NCBI GenBank assembly: GCA_003557765.1 | Contig: PWNO01000178.1 | Location: 1-40,364 of the forward strand | Origin: Bacteroidales bacterium | Lineage (GTDB): Bacteria > Bacteroidota > Bacteroidia > Bacteroidales > UBA7960 | Length of the DNA stretch: 40,364 bases | Direction of reading: 5' to 3' | In this document: positions 15,889 to 24,277 of the stretch, piece by piece | Layout: each line of letters starts with the position of its first letter | How positions within the stretch are numbered: position 1 is the first letter of the stretch | Made by a program: the position numbers and the translations under genes | The notes under the pieces: generated by a model | Database searches by the model: none | Told to the model about the DNA's origin: nothing | Seen by the model: the letters and a program-made list of their open reading frames with translations, nothing else

Positions 15889-16074
15889 TTATACTGTGGT
15901 GGCTTTTTCAATGGCCATTTTACCCCTATAAAAGCCACACTCGGGGCAAACGCGGTGCATCAGCTTGGATGCTCCACAGTTAGAACAAGAGGTCAGTGTT
16001 GGCTCTACAGCTTTGTAGTGTGTGCGGCGCTTATCTCTGCGCGTCTTCGAAATTTTACTCTTTGGATGTGCCAT
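15889..16074 (-). CDS. rpmF: Ribosomal protein bL32
   Basis: This is a 61-residue large-subunit ribosomal protein. The N-terminus MAHPKSKISKTRRDKRRTHY is typical for bL32. Two CxxC pairs (CSNC and CPEC) form a zinc ribbon, so this is the zinc-bound (C+) form. It lies between yceD (27 nt upstream) and plsX, which couples ribosome and membrane-lipid synthesis in one transcript. Confidence 0.97.
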   Translation of the reverse strand: MAHPKSKISKTRRDKRRTHYKAVEPTLTSCSNCGASKLMHRVCPECGFYRGKMAIEKATTV

Positions 16075-16101
16075 GGTAATTTATGCATTGATAACAAACA
16101 A

Positions 16102-16659
16102 TTAATTATTCTTTTTGAAACGAAGGGACTTTAATGCCTCGAATGCAGAGTCTGCCAGCGGCTCCGTACCCCGCCCTGACTCATCTGCAGCATGCGCACG
16201 CATCCTGGCCAGCATATCCGGATCACAGCCCGAACGTCCCTTTGCGTCATCGGGGTGCACGCGCCGCAACGGCAAAGCCAGGTGCAGAAATTCATACACA
16301 TAGTGCGATAAATCGACCTGTGATTCCGTGTGCGGGATCAGGATGATGTCTTCCGTTTGCTCTGCATGCGCATCACCAAACTTAAAATACATCTGCCGCT
16401 CAAAGTCCACATGCTCCAGGTAATGATCCAGGCAACGGTCACAGGCCACTTCTACCCAACCACTGAAAGAGAAATCAAAAACCAGCATGTTTTCCTCTTT
16501 TTCCATACGCAGGTCGAGGTGAACATCCCCATGTTGAATTTCTGCATTCGCAAAACAGGCAAAAAAATCACGGCCAATGTCAAACGAAAAGGCGTGACTT
16601 CCGTTTGCAAGGCCCATGAAACCTATTTTATATGCTTTCAGCTCTTCCAAAGCACCCAT
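16102..16659 (-). CDS. yceD: YceD-family (DUF177) 23S rRNA accumulation protein
   Basis: YceD proteins accompany rpmF almost everywhere and support 23S rRNA accumulation by an unknown mechanism. The protein of about 185 residues starts MGALEELKAYKIGFMGLANG and has the family core FSGWVEVACDRCLDHYLEHV with the CxxC-type Cys pair, and EDIILIPHTESQVDLSHYVYEFLHLALPL followed by RRVHP. The longer frame starting at 16731 is rejected because the promoter -7 element at 16677-16684 places transcription start near 16670. It is the first gene of the four-gene cluster. Confidence 0.92.
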   Translation of the reverse strand: MGALEELKAYKIGFMGLANGSHAFSFDIGRDFFACFANAEIQHGDVHLDLRMEKEENMLVFDFSFSGWVEVACDRCLDHYLEHVDFERQMYFKFGDAHAEQTEDIILIPHTESQVDLSHYVYEFLHLALPLRRVHPDDAKGRSGCDPDMLARMRAHAADESGRGTEPLADSAFEALKSLRFKKNN

Positions 16660-16676
16660 CTTTATGATAAAGGGTG

Positions 16677-16684
16677 CAAAGATA
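16677..16684 (-). promoter_or_regulatory. -7 element of the yceD-rpmF-plsX-fabH operon
   Basis: The minus strand reads TATCTTTG, an exact TAnnTTTG match. The predicted start near 16670 gives a leader of about 11 nt. A T-run lies at the -33 position in place of TTTG. Confidence 0.6.
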
Positions 16685-16962
16685 AAACGAATGTCTGAGA
16701 AAAAAAAACGTTTCATCCGTTTATTGCTCATCCTGTTATGTCAAAGGTGTTATCAGCCTGTTTGTTATACGTGAATCATGCGATCCCTGCTCCACATTGA
16801 TTCGGCCGGGGTGTATTCTTCTTTGATTTCTTCAACCATTTAAAAAGAACCTTACAGGTCTGCTACCATGTTCGAAATCTGGTTTGAACATAGAAAAAAC
16901 CTTCAGACTCAGCGGCATGGCAGTTTACACCAAGGTATGCGTTGTGATCCTTAAGCTTGTGA
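16685..16962. other. Noncoding spacer between yceD and the flavoprotein gene
   Basis: No supported gene is seen. A 9-bp stem (ATGTTCGAA/TTTGAACAT at about 16869-16892) is present, but its T-run is on the wrong side to be a terminator of the leftward flavoprotein gene. Confidence 0.5.
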
Positions 16963-19900
16963 TTATTTGAATGCTTGCTCAAGCAGGGCATCTCCACCAA
17001 GTTTTAATCGCCTGAAGTAATCCGGCACCGATCCGCCACTGAGTTCATCCACATATAGTTTGGCCAGGTACATGCCCAGCATAAAGCCCTGGCCGCGCAA
17101 GCCGAGAAACAGTCCTTTTTCCACGTCTATGATCATTTTGGGCTCGATATAATATCCTGCCCAGAGCGATTGGAATCCCACAGCAGAAATCTCGGGAATC
17201 CAGTCGACAAACACCTCGGATACGATCTCAGAGAAGTCGCGCGAATTGATTTTTACATCCTTGTCGGTTTCCAGGGGTTCAACGGCCGGCGAGGCACAGC
17301 CAATCACCTGCCCGGTATCCCCAAGCTGCTGGCCATAAACTGCCGTAAAGCCCTTATAATGCCGGCGGTCGATAAGCATATTCAGGGGTGCACCATCGAT
17401 GCCCAGCATGGGCAGGCGCCTGGTAATGAACGCTTGGTGTTTTACCGGAAACAGACCCGTCTCTACACCAAGTTTTTCAGCAAAATCGGCACCCTTATCA
17501 CCAAGGGCGTTAATAAAGACAGGAGTATGATATTCAACATAATCTCCCTCATCGGTGCGCACCACAGCGATGTAAGTATCTCCGTTTTTTTGCACGTCGA
17601 TGAGCTCCGTGTTTTCCATCATTGTTCCACCGGCATTGATCCCAAGCTGCCGCAGGGTTTCGATCACCTTTCCGGGTGTGGCCTGCCAGCATTCATCCGT
17701 TTTCAGTGCAGCCAGGTACTTATTATTCTGGCTATTAAAATAGGGGGAGATCTCTTTTTTGAAGGCTTCCGGTTTAATCATCCTGGCTTTTTGCCACGCC
17801 ATCGACTCTTCGAGCGCCTGATACATGGCCTGGTCGTGCGCAAAGGTCACATAGTTGATCGGTCTGAAGTCAATATCTCCTCTGGCATCCAGCTCTTTGA
17901 ACAGCTCCAGGTTGTGCCGGGCAATGTCCGTAAGTTCAGGCAGGCTGAAAGCCGGGCGCCCACCGGCAATGTTTCGCCAGGAGCTGCCAAAGCCATAATT
18001 GATCATCACCGGATCATATCCTTCTTCAGCAAGGAAACGGAATAAGGCGCTTCCACCGATGCCACCACCAGCGACCAGTGCCTTTGTCTCAATACGACGG
18101 CGCGATTGACCACTGATTGCAGTGACCACACGGTCATGCGCAGCTGATGGGTAGATCTCCCCGATGGTGATCTGGTTCGACATCGGCGCCCTGGGTGTAG
18201 ATCCGCCAATGAGGCGAATACCCATAGGCCTGAGGTTCATCTGCAAGCGCTGTATGCAGCGTTTACCCCGGCAGGGCCCCATGCCCATGTGGGTGGTATG
18301 CTTGATCTCTTCCACAGAGATAAACTTCCTGTCGCCGATCACCTTCAACACATCCTCAAAGATCACGTCATCGCAGTGGCACATGAAGAAGTCCGTACCG
18401 GGTTTGTCTGGAGATGGCACGACATCCAGCGGTTCGGGATAGTCCTTTTTAATGATAAAACCACGCACTTTCAGCTGTTCCTCCCTGGGCATGTCTTCCG
18501 CCTTGATCCGTGCAATGTGTGTAAGGTTTTCCTTACGCAGGACACGCTGTATCTCACCTTCGCCAAGGATACGGGCTTCATTGTCTACAAGATATACTTC
18601 CTCCCCGGCTTCCATGTCAAACTCGATGGGCAGGAAAAAGATGTTTCGTTTCAGGTTATAACCAAAAATGGCCAGTCCCGGACATTGATACACACAATCC
18701 ATGCAACCTACGCATTTTTCAAAGTCAATTTCCGGCACAGTGCTCGTGGAGGATTTGGTAATGGCCCCGTAATTGCAAGCGAAAGCGCATGGGTTACATG
18801 CAAAGCCATGGAGGCAGTCGATGAGCACAAATGGTTTGTTCATGCGCTCCTCATCGGGCATGAAAGGCGCATCGATCACCTGGAAAGGATGTTGTTGTGA
18901 GTCGATGTACTCTTTGGATATCCGCAGGTAGTCATCATAAGAATACCGTGCTTTATTGTTTTCCAGGATTTCATAGGCCACCTGTTTGCCTCGCAACACG
19001 GCGCTGGTACCCTCTCCGATTCGTATGGCATCACCGGCTCCGTAACAATGCCTGCCAAACATCTGCTGGCCTTTTTTCAGGAGGTCATCATCAGGCATTA
19101 GGCCCGTACAGATATTGATGGCATCAATACCGGCAATCAACTGTTCTGTACCCTCCAAGGGCTTAAAGTCTTTGGATTCAGCCACCACGGCACCGGATAT
19201 GCCATCTCCCTTTTCGTTGGGGATGGCTTCAAGGATCATGTGTGACAGCATCACCGGGATGCCTAACCGCCTCACCCTGTTTGCCTGCACCGGGAAGCCG
19301 CCTTCCTGGGGTAACGCTTCGATGATGGCTTTCCCCCTTGCCCCTGCCTGTGTCAGCTGATAGCTTGTCAGGTAGCCGATATTGCCGGCACCCACCGTAA
19401 GCACATTTTTCCCCAGGAGCGTCAGTTCCGTATTCATCATCTTCTGAATCACCGCCGCGGTATATACACCAGGCAGGTCATCATTATGGAATGTGGGGAG
19501 GAAAGGCACGGCCCCGGTGGCAACAACAAAATGCTCACAATCAATATAAAACACTTCCTGAGTGCTGAAATTCTTCACAGCCACCCTGTTCCCTTCAAAA
19601 ATATCCCATACGGTACTGTCGAGCATGATGCCGGTGTGGTCTTCACCGGCCAGTGTCCTGGAGATCTCAAAGCCACGCATGCCGCCATACTTTTTTTCTT
19701 TCTCAAAAAAGAAAAACTGGTGCGTCTGCATGTTAAACTGGCCGCCGATCTCACTGTTACTGTCGACCACGATGTTGCTCACCCCATGCTGGTTGAGCAC
19801 CTCCCGGGTGGCCAGACCTGCGGGACCTGCCCCCACGATGACCACATCGGTCTTGTATACCCGGAGACCCTGTGATTTAACAAATATCGCAGGCTCTGCC

Positions 19901-20193
19901 ACAAAATCCTTCGGAATCTCTGCCACCACTTCAACGTCATCCACTCTGGTGATGCATATGCGCTTGACTTCACCGTCTACGAGCATCTCACAGGCACTGC
20001 ACTTTCCAATGCCACATTCCAGACTGCGCCCGCGGTTTTTCAGGCTGTGGCTATGCACGGGAAAGCCGGCCTGATGCAAAGCAGCCGCAATCGTAAAGCC
20101 TTTCTCTCCTTCTATGGTTTTTCCCTGGTATTGAAACTGGTGTTTAGCAACATCCTTGATTTCTATGATCGGGTGCTTGTGTATTTTTCCCAT
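16963..20193 (-). CDS. Multidomain iron-sulfur flavoprotein, HcnABC-like fusion
   Basis: This 1076-residue protein fuses what are usually three subunits of a membrane-associated amine or imino-acid dehydrogenase (hydrogen cyanide synthase HcnABC, opine oxidase, hydroxyproline or proline dehydrogenase). Domains in order: [2Fe-2S] ferredoxin at 20-95 (Cys60, 65, 68, 80), an FAD/NAD(P) disulfide-oxidoreductase fold at 115-430 (GAGPAGLATR at 121, second GAGNIG at 268), a two-cluster [4Fe-4S] ferredoxin at 455-515 (Cys460, 466, 469, 473 and 494, 497, 500, 504), a BFD-like [2Fe-2S] domain at 600-660 (Cys605, 607, 641, 646), and a DAO-type FAD oxidase at 700-1070 (GGGIGGSALFRF, FLGLRGQGFMLG). The likely reaction is oxidation of an amino or imino acid; the substrate is unknown. 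The ATG at 20193 is chosen over 20256 because it fits the ferredoxin start. No signal peptide or membrane helix. Confidence 0.85.
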   Translation of the reverse strand: MGKIHKHPIIEIKDVAKHQFQYQGKTIEGEKGFTIAAALHQAGFPVHSHSLKNRGRSLECGIGKCSACEMLVDGEVKRICITRVDDVEVVAEIPKDFVAEPAIFVKSQGLRVYKTDVVIVGAGPAGLATREVLNQHGVSNIVVDSNSEIGGQFNMQTHQFFFFEKEKKYGGMRGFEISRTLAGEDHTGIMLDSTVWDIFEGNRVAVKNFSTQEVFYIDCEHFVVATGAVPFLPTFHNDDLPGVYTAAVIQKMMNTELTLLGKNVLTVGAGNIGYLTSYQLTQAGARGKAIIEALPQEGGFPVQANRVRRLGIPVMLSHMILEAIPNEKGDGISGAVVAESKDFKPLEGTEQLIAGIDAINICTGLMPDDDLLKKGQQMFGRHCYGAGDAIRIGEGTSAVLRGKQVAYEILENNKARYSYDDYLRISKEYIDSQQHPFQVIDAPFMPDEERMNKPFVLIDCLHGFACNPCAFACNYGAITKSSTSTVPEIDFEKCVGCMDCVYQCPGLAIFGYNLKRNIFFLPIEFDMEAGEEVYLVDNEARILGEGEIQRVLRKENLTHIARIKAEDMPREEQLKVRGFIIKKDYPEPLDVVPSPDKPGTDFFMCHCDDVIFEDVLKVIGDRKFISVEEIKHTTHMGMGPCRGKRCIQRLQMNLRPMGIRLIGGSTPRAPMSNQITIGEIYPSAAHDRVVTAISGQSRRRIETKALVAGGGIGGSALFRFLAEEGYDPVMINYGFGSSWRNIAGGRPAFSLPELTDIARHNLELFKELDARGDIDFRPINYVTFAHDQAMYQALEESMAWQKARMIKPEAFKKEISPYFNSQNNKYLAALKTDECWQATPGKVIETLRQLGINAGGTMMENTELIDVQKNGDTYIAVVRTDEGDYVEYHTPVFINALGDKGADFAEKLGVETGLFPVKHQAFITRRLPMLGIDGAPLNMLIDRRHYKGFTAVYGQQLGDTGQVIGCASPAVEPLETDKDVKINSRDFSEIVSEVFVDWIPEISAVGFQSLWAGYYIEPKMIIDVEKGLFLGLRGQGFMLGMYLAKLYVDELSGGSVPDYFRRLKLGGDALLEQAFK

Positions 20194-20336
20194 AACGATT
20201 CTCAATGATATCTTCTGCCTGTGTCTGCACATGCATCCGGACCATTGCGCAGCCACCCATTATTTTGCAACACCTTTTCAGCAACCGGACACTGGCTGCC
20301 TGCATAATGCATGCAAGCAGGCTGAAAGTTTGCAGA
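20194..20336 (-). promoter_or_regulatory. Long 5' leader of the flavoprotein gene
   Basis: From the predicted start near 20330 to the ATG at 20193 there are about 135 nt, much longer than other leaders in the window. The stretch includes an inverted repeat GCCTGC/GCAGGC around 20299-20323. No known riboswitch is recognised. It may hold a regulatory element or simply be spacer. Confidence 0.35.
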
Positions 20337-20344
20337 CAAAGGTA
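20337..20344 (-). promoter_or_regulatory. -7 element of the flavoprotein gene
   Basis: The minus strand reads TACCTTTG, an exact TAnnTTTG match, identical to the metK element. Confidence 0.55.
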
Positions 20345-20447
20345 ATTATTTAAGAAATTCGCCACCATTTCAGGGAAATTTTTAAAGATTCTAAGTGCTC
20401 CTTTTAATCCAATACAAAATTGGATTCTTATGCCATTTATGCAATAG

Positions 20448-20478
20448 TTGTACATGATTTGCATTTTTTTTATCTTAG
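20448..20478 (+). promoter_or_regulatory. Probable promoter of the SagB-type gene
   Basis: TTG (20448-20450), exactly 20 nt, and TATCTTAG (20471-20478) resemble the Bacteroidota promoter with one mismatch in the -7 element. Transcription would begin near 20484, 24 nt before the ATG. Confidence 0.45.
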
Positions 20479-20507
20479 CAGCAATCTGCTTATAAAAAAG
20501 ATCCCTT

Positions 20508-21263
20508 ATGAAAAAATTCATCACCGTATTCGCCGTTTTTGCCTTACTGGGAATTGCAGCCATTCTTTTTACCGTGGGATCCCGTGTGCTGACGCCGGAC
20601 CATACGCATGCATTACGCGAGATCAATGCCCGGGAAGTCACAACGAACAATCCAATACAACAAAACGAAAACATGATTAACCTCCCAGAACCCGTTACAG
20701 ACGGACAGATGAGCATAGAAAAGGCACTGACTCTTCGCCGGTCCATCAGGAGTTATTCAGATGAACCTCTGACGCTGGATGAGCTGGCGCAGCTTCTATG
20801 GTCAGCGCAGGGTATCACCAATGAACGTGGTTTTCGGACAGCACCCTCCGCAGGGGCGACTTTTCCGCTCGACATGTTTGTGTTTGTCAATAATGTAGAA
20901 AGCCTCAGCACGGGAATTTATCATTATCACCCGCACGAGCATCAGCTGGAGCTCCTTCGCGAAGAAGATGTCTCTTCTCCCCTTTTCAGGGCCTGCCTGA
21001 GCCAGTCCATGATCCTGGATGGTGCTGCCGTACTTGTGTTTGCTGCCGTTTTTGAACGAACCACCGACAGGTATGGCGAGCGAGGCGAGCGCTATGTCTA
21101 CAATGAGATCGGACATGCCAGCCAGAACGTGCACCTGCAGGCTGCTGCCCTGGACCTCGGAACCGTCGTAATCGGGGCTTACCGAGACGATGAAGTGGAA
21201 GAGATCTTGCAGCTGGGTGATGAATACCGCGTACTGTACCTGATGCCAGTTGGACCCATGTAA
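20508..21263 (+). CDS. SagB/ThcOx-type nitroreductase-fold oxidoreductase
   Basis: This is an FMN-dependent oxidoreductase of the nitroreductase superfamily, 251 residues. The N-terminal segment MKKFITVFAVFALLGIAAIL is a signal anchor or uncleaved signal peptide, so the enzyme probably faces the periplasm. The catalytic domain begins near residue 60 (LPEPVTDGQMSIEKALTLRR) with the FMN-binding RRSIRSYSDEPLTLDELAQLLW, then TAPSAGATFPLDMFVFV, and the C-terminal ALDLGTVVIGAYRDDEVEE. This matches the SagB/ThcOx group, but there is no precursor peptide or cyclodehydratase gene nearby, so it is probably a stand-alone reductase. The substrate is unknown. It is divergent from the flavoprotein gene. 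Confidence 0.85.
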   Translation: MKKFITVFAVFALLGIAAILFTVGSRVLTPDHTHALREINAREVTTNNPIQQNENMINLPEPVTDGQMSIEKALTLRRSIRSYSDEPLTLDELAQLLWSAQGITNERGFRTAPSAGATFPLDMFVFVNNVESLSTGIYHYHPHEHQLELLREEDVSSPLFRACLSQSMILDGAAVLVFAAVFERTTDRYGERGERYVYNEIGHASQNVHLQAAALDLGTVVIGAYRDDEVEEILQLGDEYRVLYLMPVGPM

Positions 21264-21425
21264 GGCAAGCCTGTTAACAACAAATTGCTTTTACCGTTGC
21301 ATGCATCCTGTGTAATAAAGGCACATACTTGTCTCATCATAGGGATCAGGACACCCAATGCGTGCTCTGGTGAAAAAGCTGGTTAGAGAAACGTTCACGT
21401 GCAGGCAGCAAGGCACACGACGGGG

Positions 21426-22766
21426 TTAAAAACCATAGGATATTCCGGTCTGGAGGGAATAGCTGTAAGGATAAGCATGGCCGATCATCATGCCTTCCCT
21501 GATGATGGGGTTAAGAAACAGTTGCACAGTTGGTTCCATATGCAGCTTTAACCGGCTGGTAAGTGTCATGTCAAAGGCTACTCCGCCTATGGCTGACACA
21601 TTGAAATGCCTGATTCCGTATGTTTCTCCAATGGAAGGCTGCTGCATGTTTTTACCGGCAAACACCTCATTCTGCAATAAAAAATTACCGGAGGCACCAC
21701 CTTTCAGGTGTATTCCTACCAAGCCTTCGGCCAATGTATATCTGAAAATGAGGGGGACTTCCAGGAAGCGAAATACCTGTGTAAGGCCTTCATGTGTTTT
21801 CCTGAGACTTCTGACCTCGATGCCAGCCTTGGATTGGTTTTCAGTGATTACACGACTGGATTGCACATCAGCAAAATAGTGATACGGATCATGGAAACGG
21901 ATCCCCCCTTGTGAAGTAATTATTCTTTGCGGATGCGTCAAGATACCGGTCTGCCTGTCGGCTTCAAAGACGGGAAGTTCGCCTGGGTGCTGATATGCCA
22001 CGATATCATGTACATGCTGTCCGGTGGCAACATAGTTTATGCCGGTCTGGACGGATATTCCCGGACTCAGCTCATAGTTGAAATGTATACCCATACCATA
22101 GGTAAGCAAGCCTTCCTCAAGCGATTCAAAGGGAATACGGTTATGCAGCTCACTGTTCCTGGCAAGCAGCCTTTGGTTTTGCCTTGGGGACATATGCACC
22201 CCCAGGCTGAATTTGCCGCTCGCAGCTTTAGTTTCACGACTGGCAAACACAGATGAAAGCATGCCGTCTGCCGATGTCTGCAACGCAGGGGCAACGGGAA
22301 TCAGCGGCAAGTCATCAGCTAAGGCAAGTGCATGCCGGCTGACTGGCATCACAACTTCGCCGCCAATCCCACCCATTGGCGGAGCAATTGAGCTTTCGGG
22401 TACATTATCTGCTGCCGGGGGTGTATCATGGCTTGCATGCCAATTAAGCGGGCGGGCTTCGGGAGGGGATTGGTCATGTGTCTGCGCCAGCGGGCCAGCA
22501 GCAATGCTTTCCAATGCATCAGGCAACCCCTCCCGCTCAGCCATCCAATCCGGTTGCACGGCAAAGGGTTGCAGCAGCCAAATGGAAAGTGCGGCGGCGA
22601 TGAACATAACAAATGAAGCGGCCATGCCCATGAGCAGCGGTAAGCGACGACGTCGCGCCTGCCGGTCCAGCGCATCGGAAACAGCCAGCCAGGCCTCAAC
22701 GGGAGGATTGACCTCCAGGCCTTCCAGCTCTTCACTGACTCTCTTGTCTATGTAATGTCTGTCCAT
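21426..22766 (-). CDS. Anti-sigma-like/outer-membrane barrel-like protein
   Basis: A 446-residue protein with three parts: a cytoplasmic N-terminus of about 42 residues (MDRHYIDKRVSEELEGLEVN, PPVEAWLAVSDALDRQARRR) that resembles the short anti-sigma tails next to ECF factors, a membrane helix at about 43-65 (LPLLMGMAASFVMFIAAAL), and a long Pro-rich linker. From about residue 180 on it looks like a PorT-type barrel (KFSLGVHMSPRQNQ, GMGIHFNYELSPGISVQTGI, EVPLIFRYTLAEGLVGIHL, SYSLQTGISYGF). It starts 9 nt after the sigma-factor stop, so they are co-transcribed. An anti-sigma role is inferred only from position and topology. A single inner-membrane helix followed by a barrel-like domain is unusual and may represent a periplasmic beta domain. 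Confidence 0.7.
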   Translation of the reverse strand: MDRHYIDKRVSEELEGLEVNPPVEAWLAVSDALDRQARRRRLPLLMGMAASFVMFIAAALSIWLLQPFAVQPDWMAEREGLPDALESIAAGPLAQTHDQSPPEARPLNWHASHDTPPAADNVPESSIAPPMGGIGGEVVMPVSRHALALADDLPLIPVAPALQTSADGMLSSVFASRETKAASGKFSLGVHMSPRQNQRLLARNSELHNRIPFESLEEGLLTYGMGIHFNYELSPGISVQTGINYVATGQHVHDIVAYQHPGELPVFEADRQTGILTHPQRIITSQGGIRFHDPYHYFADVQSSRVITENQSKAGIEVRSLRKTHEGLTQVFRFLEVPLIFRYTLAEGLVGIHLKGGASGNFLLQNEVFAGKNMQQPSIGETYGIRHFNVSAIGGVAFDMTLTSRLKLHMEPTVQLFLNPIIREGMMIGHAYPYSYSLQTGISYGF

Positions 22767-22775
22767 TGATGTATG

Positions 22776-23324
22776 TCAAATCGCCTTGACTTCCAGTTTG
22801 ACTTCCTGGTTTAACTTATCTTTCAATAACATTCTGGCCCGGGCCAGGTTGGAGCGAGAGGTGGACTCACTGATATTCAGCTCCCTGGCTATCTCTTTAT
22901 GGCTGTAACCCTCCAGTGCATACAGGTTAAAAACCATGCGATACTGCAATGGCAGCTTTTGCACGAACCGCAGGATATCCCTGACATGCAGGGCGCTAAC
23001 CCCCTGGTTTTGATACACATACGCCTCATAATCAACCACATCTTCAACCGGCAGGTGATATATACGCTCACGGTACTTTTCTATGGCCACATGTACAAAA
23101 ATCTGTCTGATCCATCCTTCAAATGCACCTTTTCCACTATAAGAGGATAATTTGGAAAAGACCTTGATAAAGCCCTCCTGCAGCATGTCCTGGGCTTCAT
23201 CATAACTGGCGGCATACCTTATGCAAATCCCAAACATCTGCCTGGAGAACATGGCATACAGCCGGTATTGATCAGACCGACGTTGCTGCAGGCAACCTTT
23301 TAATATTTTCTTCAGGTTTTCCAC
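22776..23324 (-). CDS. ECF-type RNA polymerase sigma factor
   Basis: This is a 182-residue extracytoplasmic-function sigma factor of the sigma-70 family. Region 2 spans about 20-90 (LYAMFSRQMFGICIRYAASY, DEAQDMLQEGFIKVFSKLSS), and region 4 about 115-170 with the helix-turn-helix LEGYSHKEIARELNISESTS. The start is a GTG at 23324 preceded by the -7 element at 23346-23353; no ATG is nearer. The next gene codes for the membrane-anchored anti-sigma-like/barrel protein, a pairing common in Bacteroidota. No FecR-like gene or receptor is adjacent, so the signal is not evident. The basic C-terminus (QEVKLEVKAI) ends just before the downstream gene. Confidence 0.9.
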   Translation of the reverse strand: MENLKKILKGCLQQRRSDQYRLYAMFSRQMFGICIRYAASYDEAQDMLQEGFIKVFSKLSSYSGKGAFEGWIRQIFVHVAIEKYRERIYHLPVEDVVDYEAYVYQNQGVSALHVRDILRFVQKLPLQYRMVFNLYALEGYSHKEIARELNISESTSRSNLARARMLLKDKLNQEVKLEVKAI

Positions 23325-23345
23325 AAAAAAACAGTGTTATCTTCA

Positions 23346-23353
23346 CAAAGATA
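23346..23353 (-). promoter_or_regulatory. -7 element of the sigma-factor operon
   Basis: The minus strand reads TATCTTTG, an exact TAnnTTTG match. The predicted start is near 23339, 15 nt before the GTG. This shows the sigma factor can be made independently of the lipoprotein gene. Confidence 0.55.
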
Positions 23354-23404
23354 AAAAATTCCCTGTTCTTTTTGCAGAAGTGTAAATATCAAAGAGCGGT
23401 GATT

Positions 23405-24199
23405 TTATTGTTGCTGATTATGGTGATAATGGCCCCATGTATTATACAGCACAATTACAAACTGTTCACTATAGTCATCTGCCAGGTCACATAACTGATC
23501 AAATTCTTCATCAAACTGAACAACAAAAGGGTTTTGCGGCCGGTATTGCTGCATGTTTTCAAAAAAATACCAGTTTTCTTCAGTGATTCGGAAAAAACCG
23601 TAATTCCCTGGTTCCAGGCTTTCCTTCTTTGCCCCAATATCCCACAGATCCTCAAAAAAAGCAGCCATTTCCATATCAGGCTTTGTTGACTTGGCGTGGA
23701 TATATCCCCACGCATGGTAATTTTCTAGTCGAACCATCTCATGCTCTTTAAACACCAGAGATGCAGGGGGCATGGATGCGATGTTTAACTCCATCAGTGT
23801 TTCTGATACCAGGAGACTGCCTTGTGAGTGCTCGTTATTAAGCTTGAAATGAAGCTGATGCAGCCCGTCATCCATCTTGCCAAAATCAACAAAGGCTTTG
23901 GCAGGACCTATTGCAGTAAGGCATACCGTGGGGGCTTTAACTCCAAGGAAGTGCAGGTGGATGCCATCGGATACATGGGTAAGCTCATAATCAATCAGAA
24001 AGTTGAGGCATGGGTATCCATCTTTTGTTTCGGCGTAAAGGCCAAGCTTTCTTTCCCCGTCCGTGGCGTACTCTCTGAGTTCAAGCATTACAACCCCATC
24101 CAGGTCGTACATCTCATCATCCTTTTGGCAGGCCGCCAGGCTCAGGGCCAGTAAAAAGGACATCTGCATGATTATGATAAAAAACATCCTATACATCAT
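23405..24199 (-). CDS. Hypothetical lipoprotein
   Basis: A 264-residue putative lipoprotein with a signal peptide and lipobox near its N-terminus (LALSLAAC followed by QKDDEMYDLDG), so Cys23 is the lipid anchor. I do not recognise the family. The mature part looks beta-rich with several short charged strands (VVMLELREYATDGERKLGLY, LNFLIDYELTHVSDGIHLHF) and ends in a His-rich tail, GHYHHNQQQ. The start at 24199 (24196 and 24187 are alternatives) is set by the signal peptide; the frame to 24271 would run through the terminator at 24231-24277. It ends 80 nt before the sigma-factor gene, and it is the first gene after the structured RNA at 24231-24424. Confidence 0.75.
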   Translation of the reverse strand: MMYRMFFIIIMQMSFLLALSLAACQKDDEMYDLDGVVMLELREYATDGERKLGLYAETKDGYPCLNFLIDYELTHVSDGIHLHFLGVKAPTVCLTAIGPAKAFVDFGKMDDGLHQLHFKLNNEHSQGSLLVSETLMELNIASMPPASLVFKEHEMVRLENYHAWGYIHAKSTKPDMEMAAFFEDLWDIGAKKESLEPGNYGFFRITEENWYFFENMQQYRPQNPFVVQFDEEFDQLCDLADDYSEQFVIVLYNTWGHYHHNQQQ

Positions 24200-24230
24200 C
24201 ACAGTGGCAATCAATACATAAAGCCTGCAA

Positions 24231-24277
24231 TTAAAAAACCCGCCCGAGCAATGTGTTGATTGGTCGCTCAAGCGGGT
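24231..24277 (-). terminator. Strong intrinsic terminator of the structured RNA
   Basis: On the minus strand, ACCCGCTTGAGC pairs with GCTCGGGCGGGT over 12 bp (two G-U pairs) with a 16-nt loop, followed by TTTTT. It lies 32 nt ahead of the lipoprotein start codon, so readthrough would be needed to reach that gene from upstream. Confidence 0.9.

Noticed and set aside
16869..16892. Terminator for the flavoprotein gene
   Set aside because: The T-run is on the 5' side of the stem for the leftward transcript, and the stem lies beyond a neighbouring gene's spacer.
17170..18045. 291-residue plus-strand frame inside the flavoprotein gene
   Set aside because: Antisense shadow, with no protein features.
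20508..21263. Azole-peptide biosynthesis cluster around the SagB-type gene
   Set aside because: No precursor peptide, SagC, SagD or transporter genes are present.
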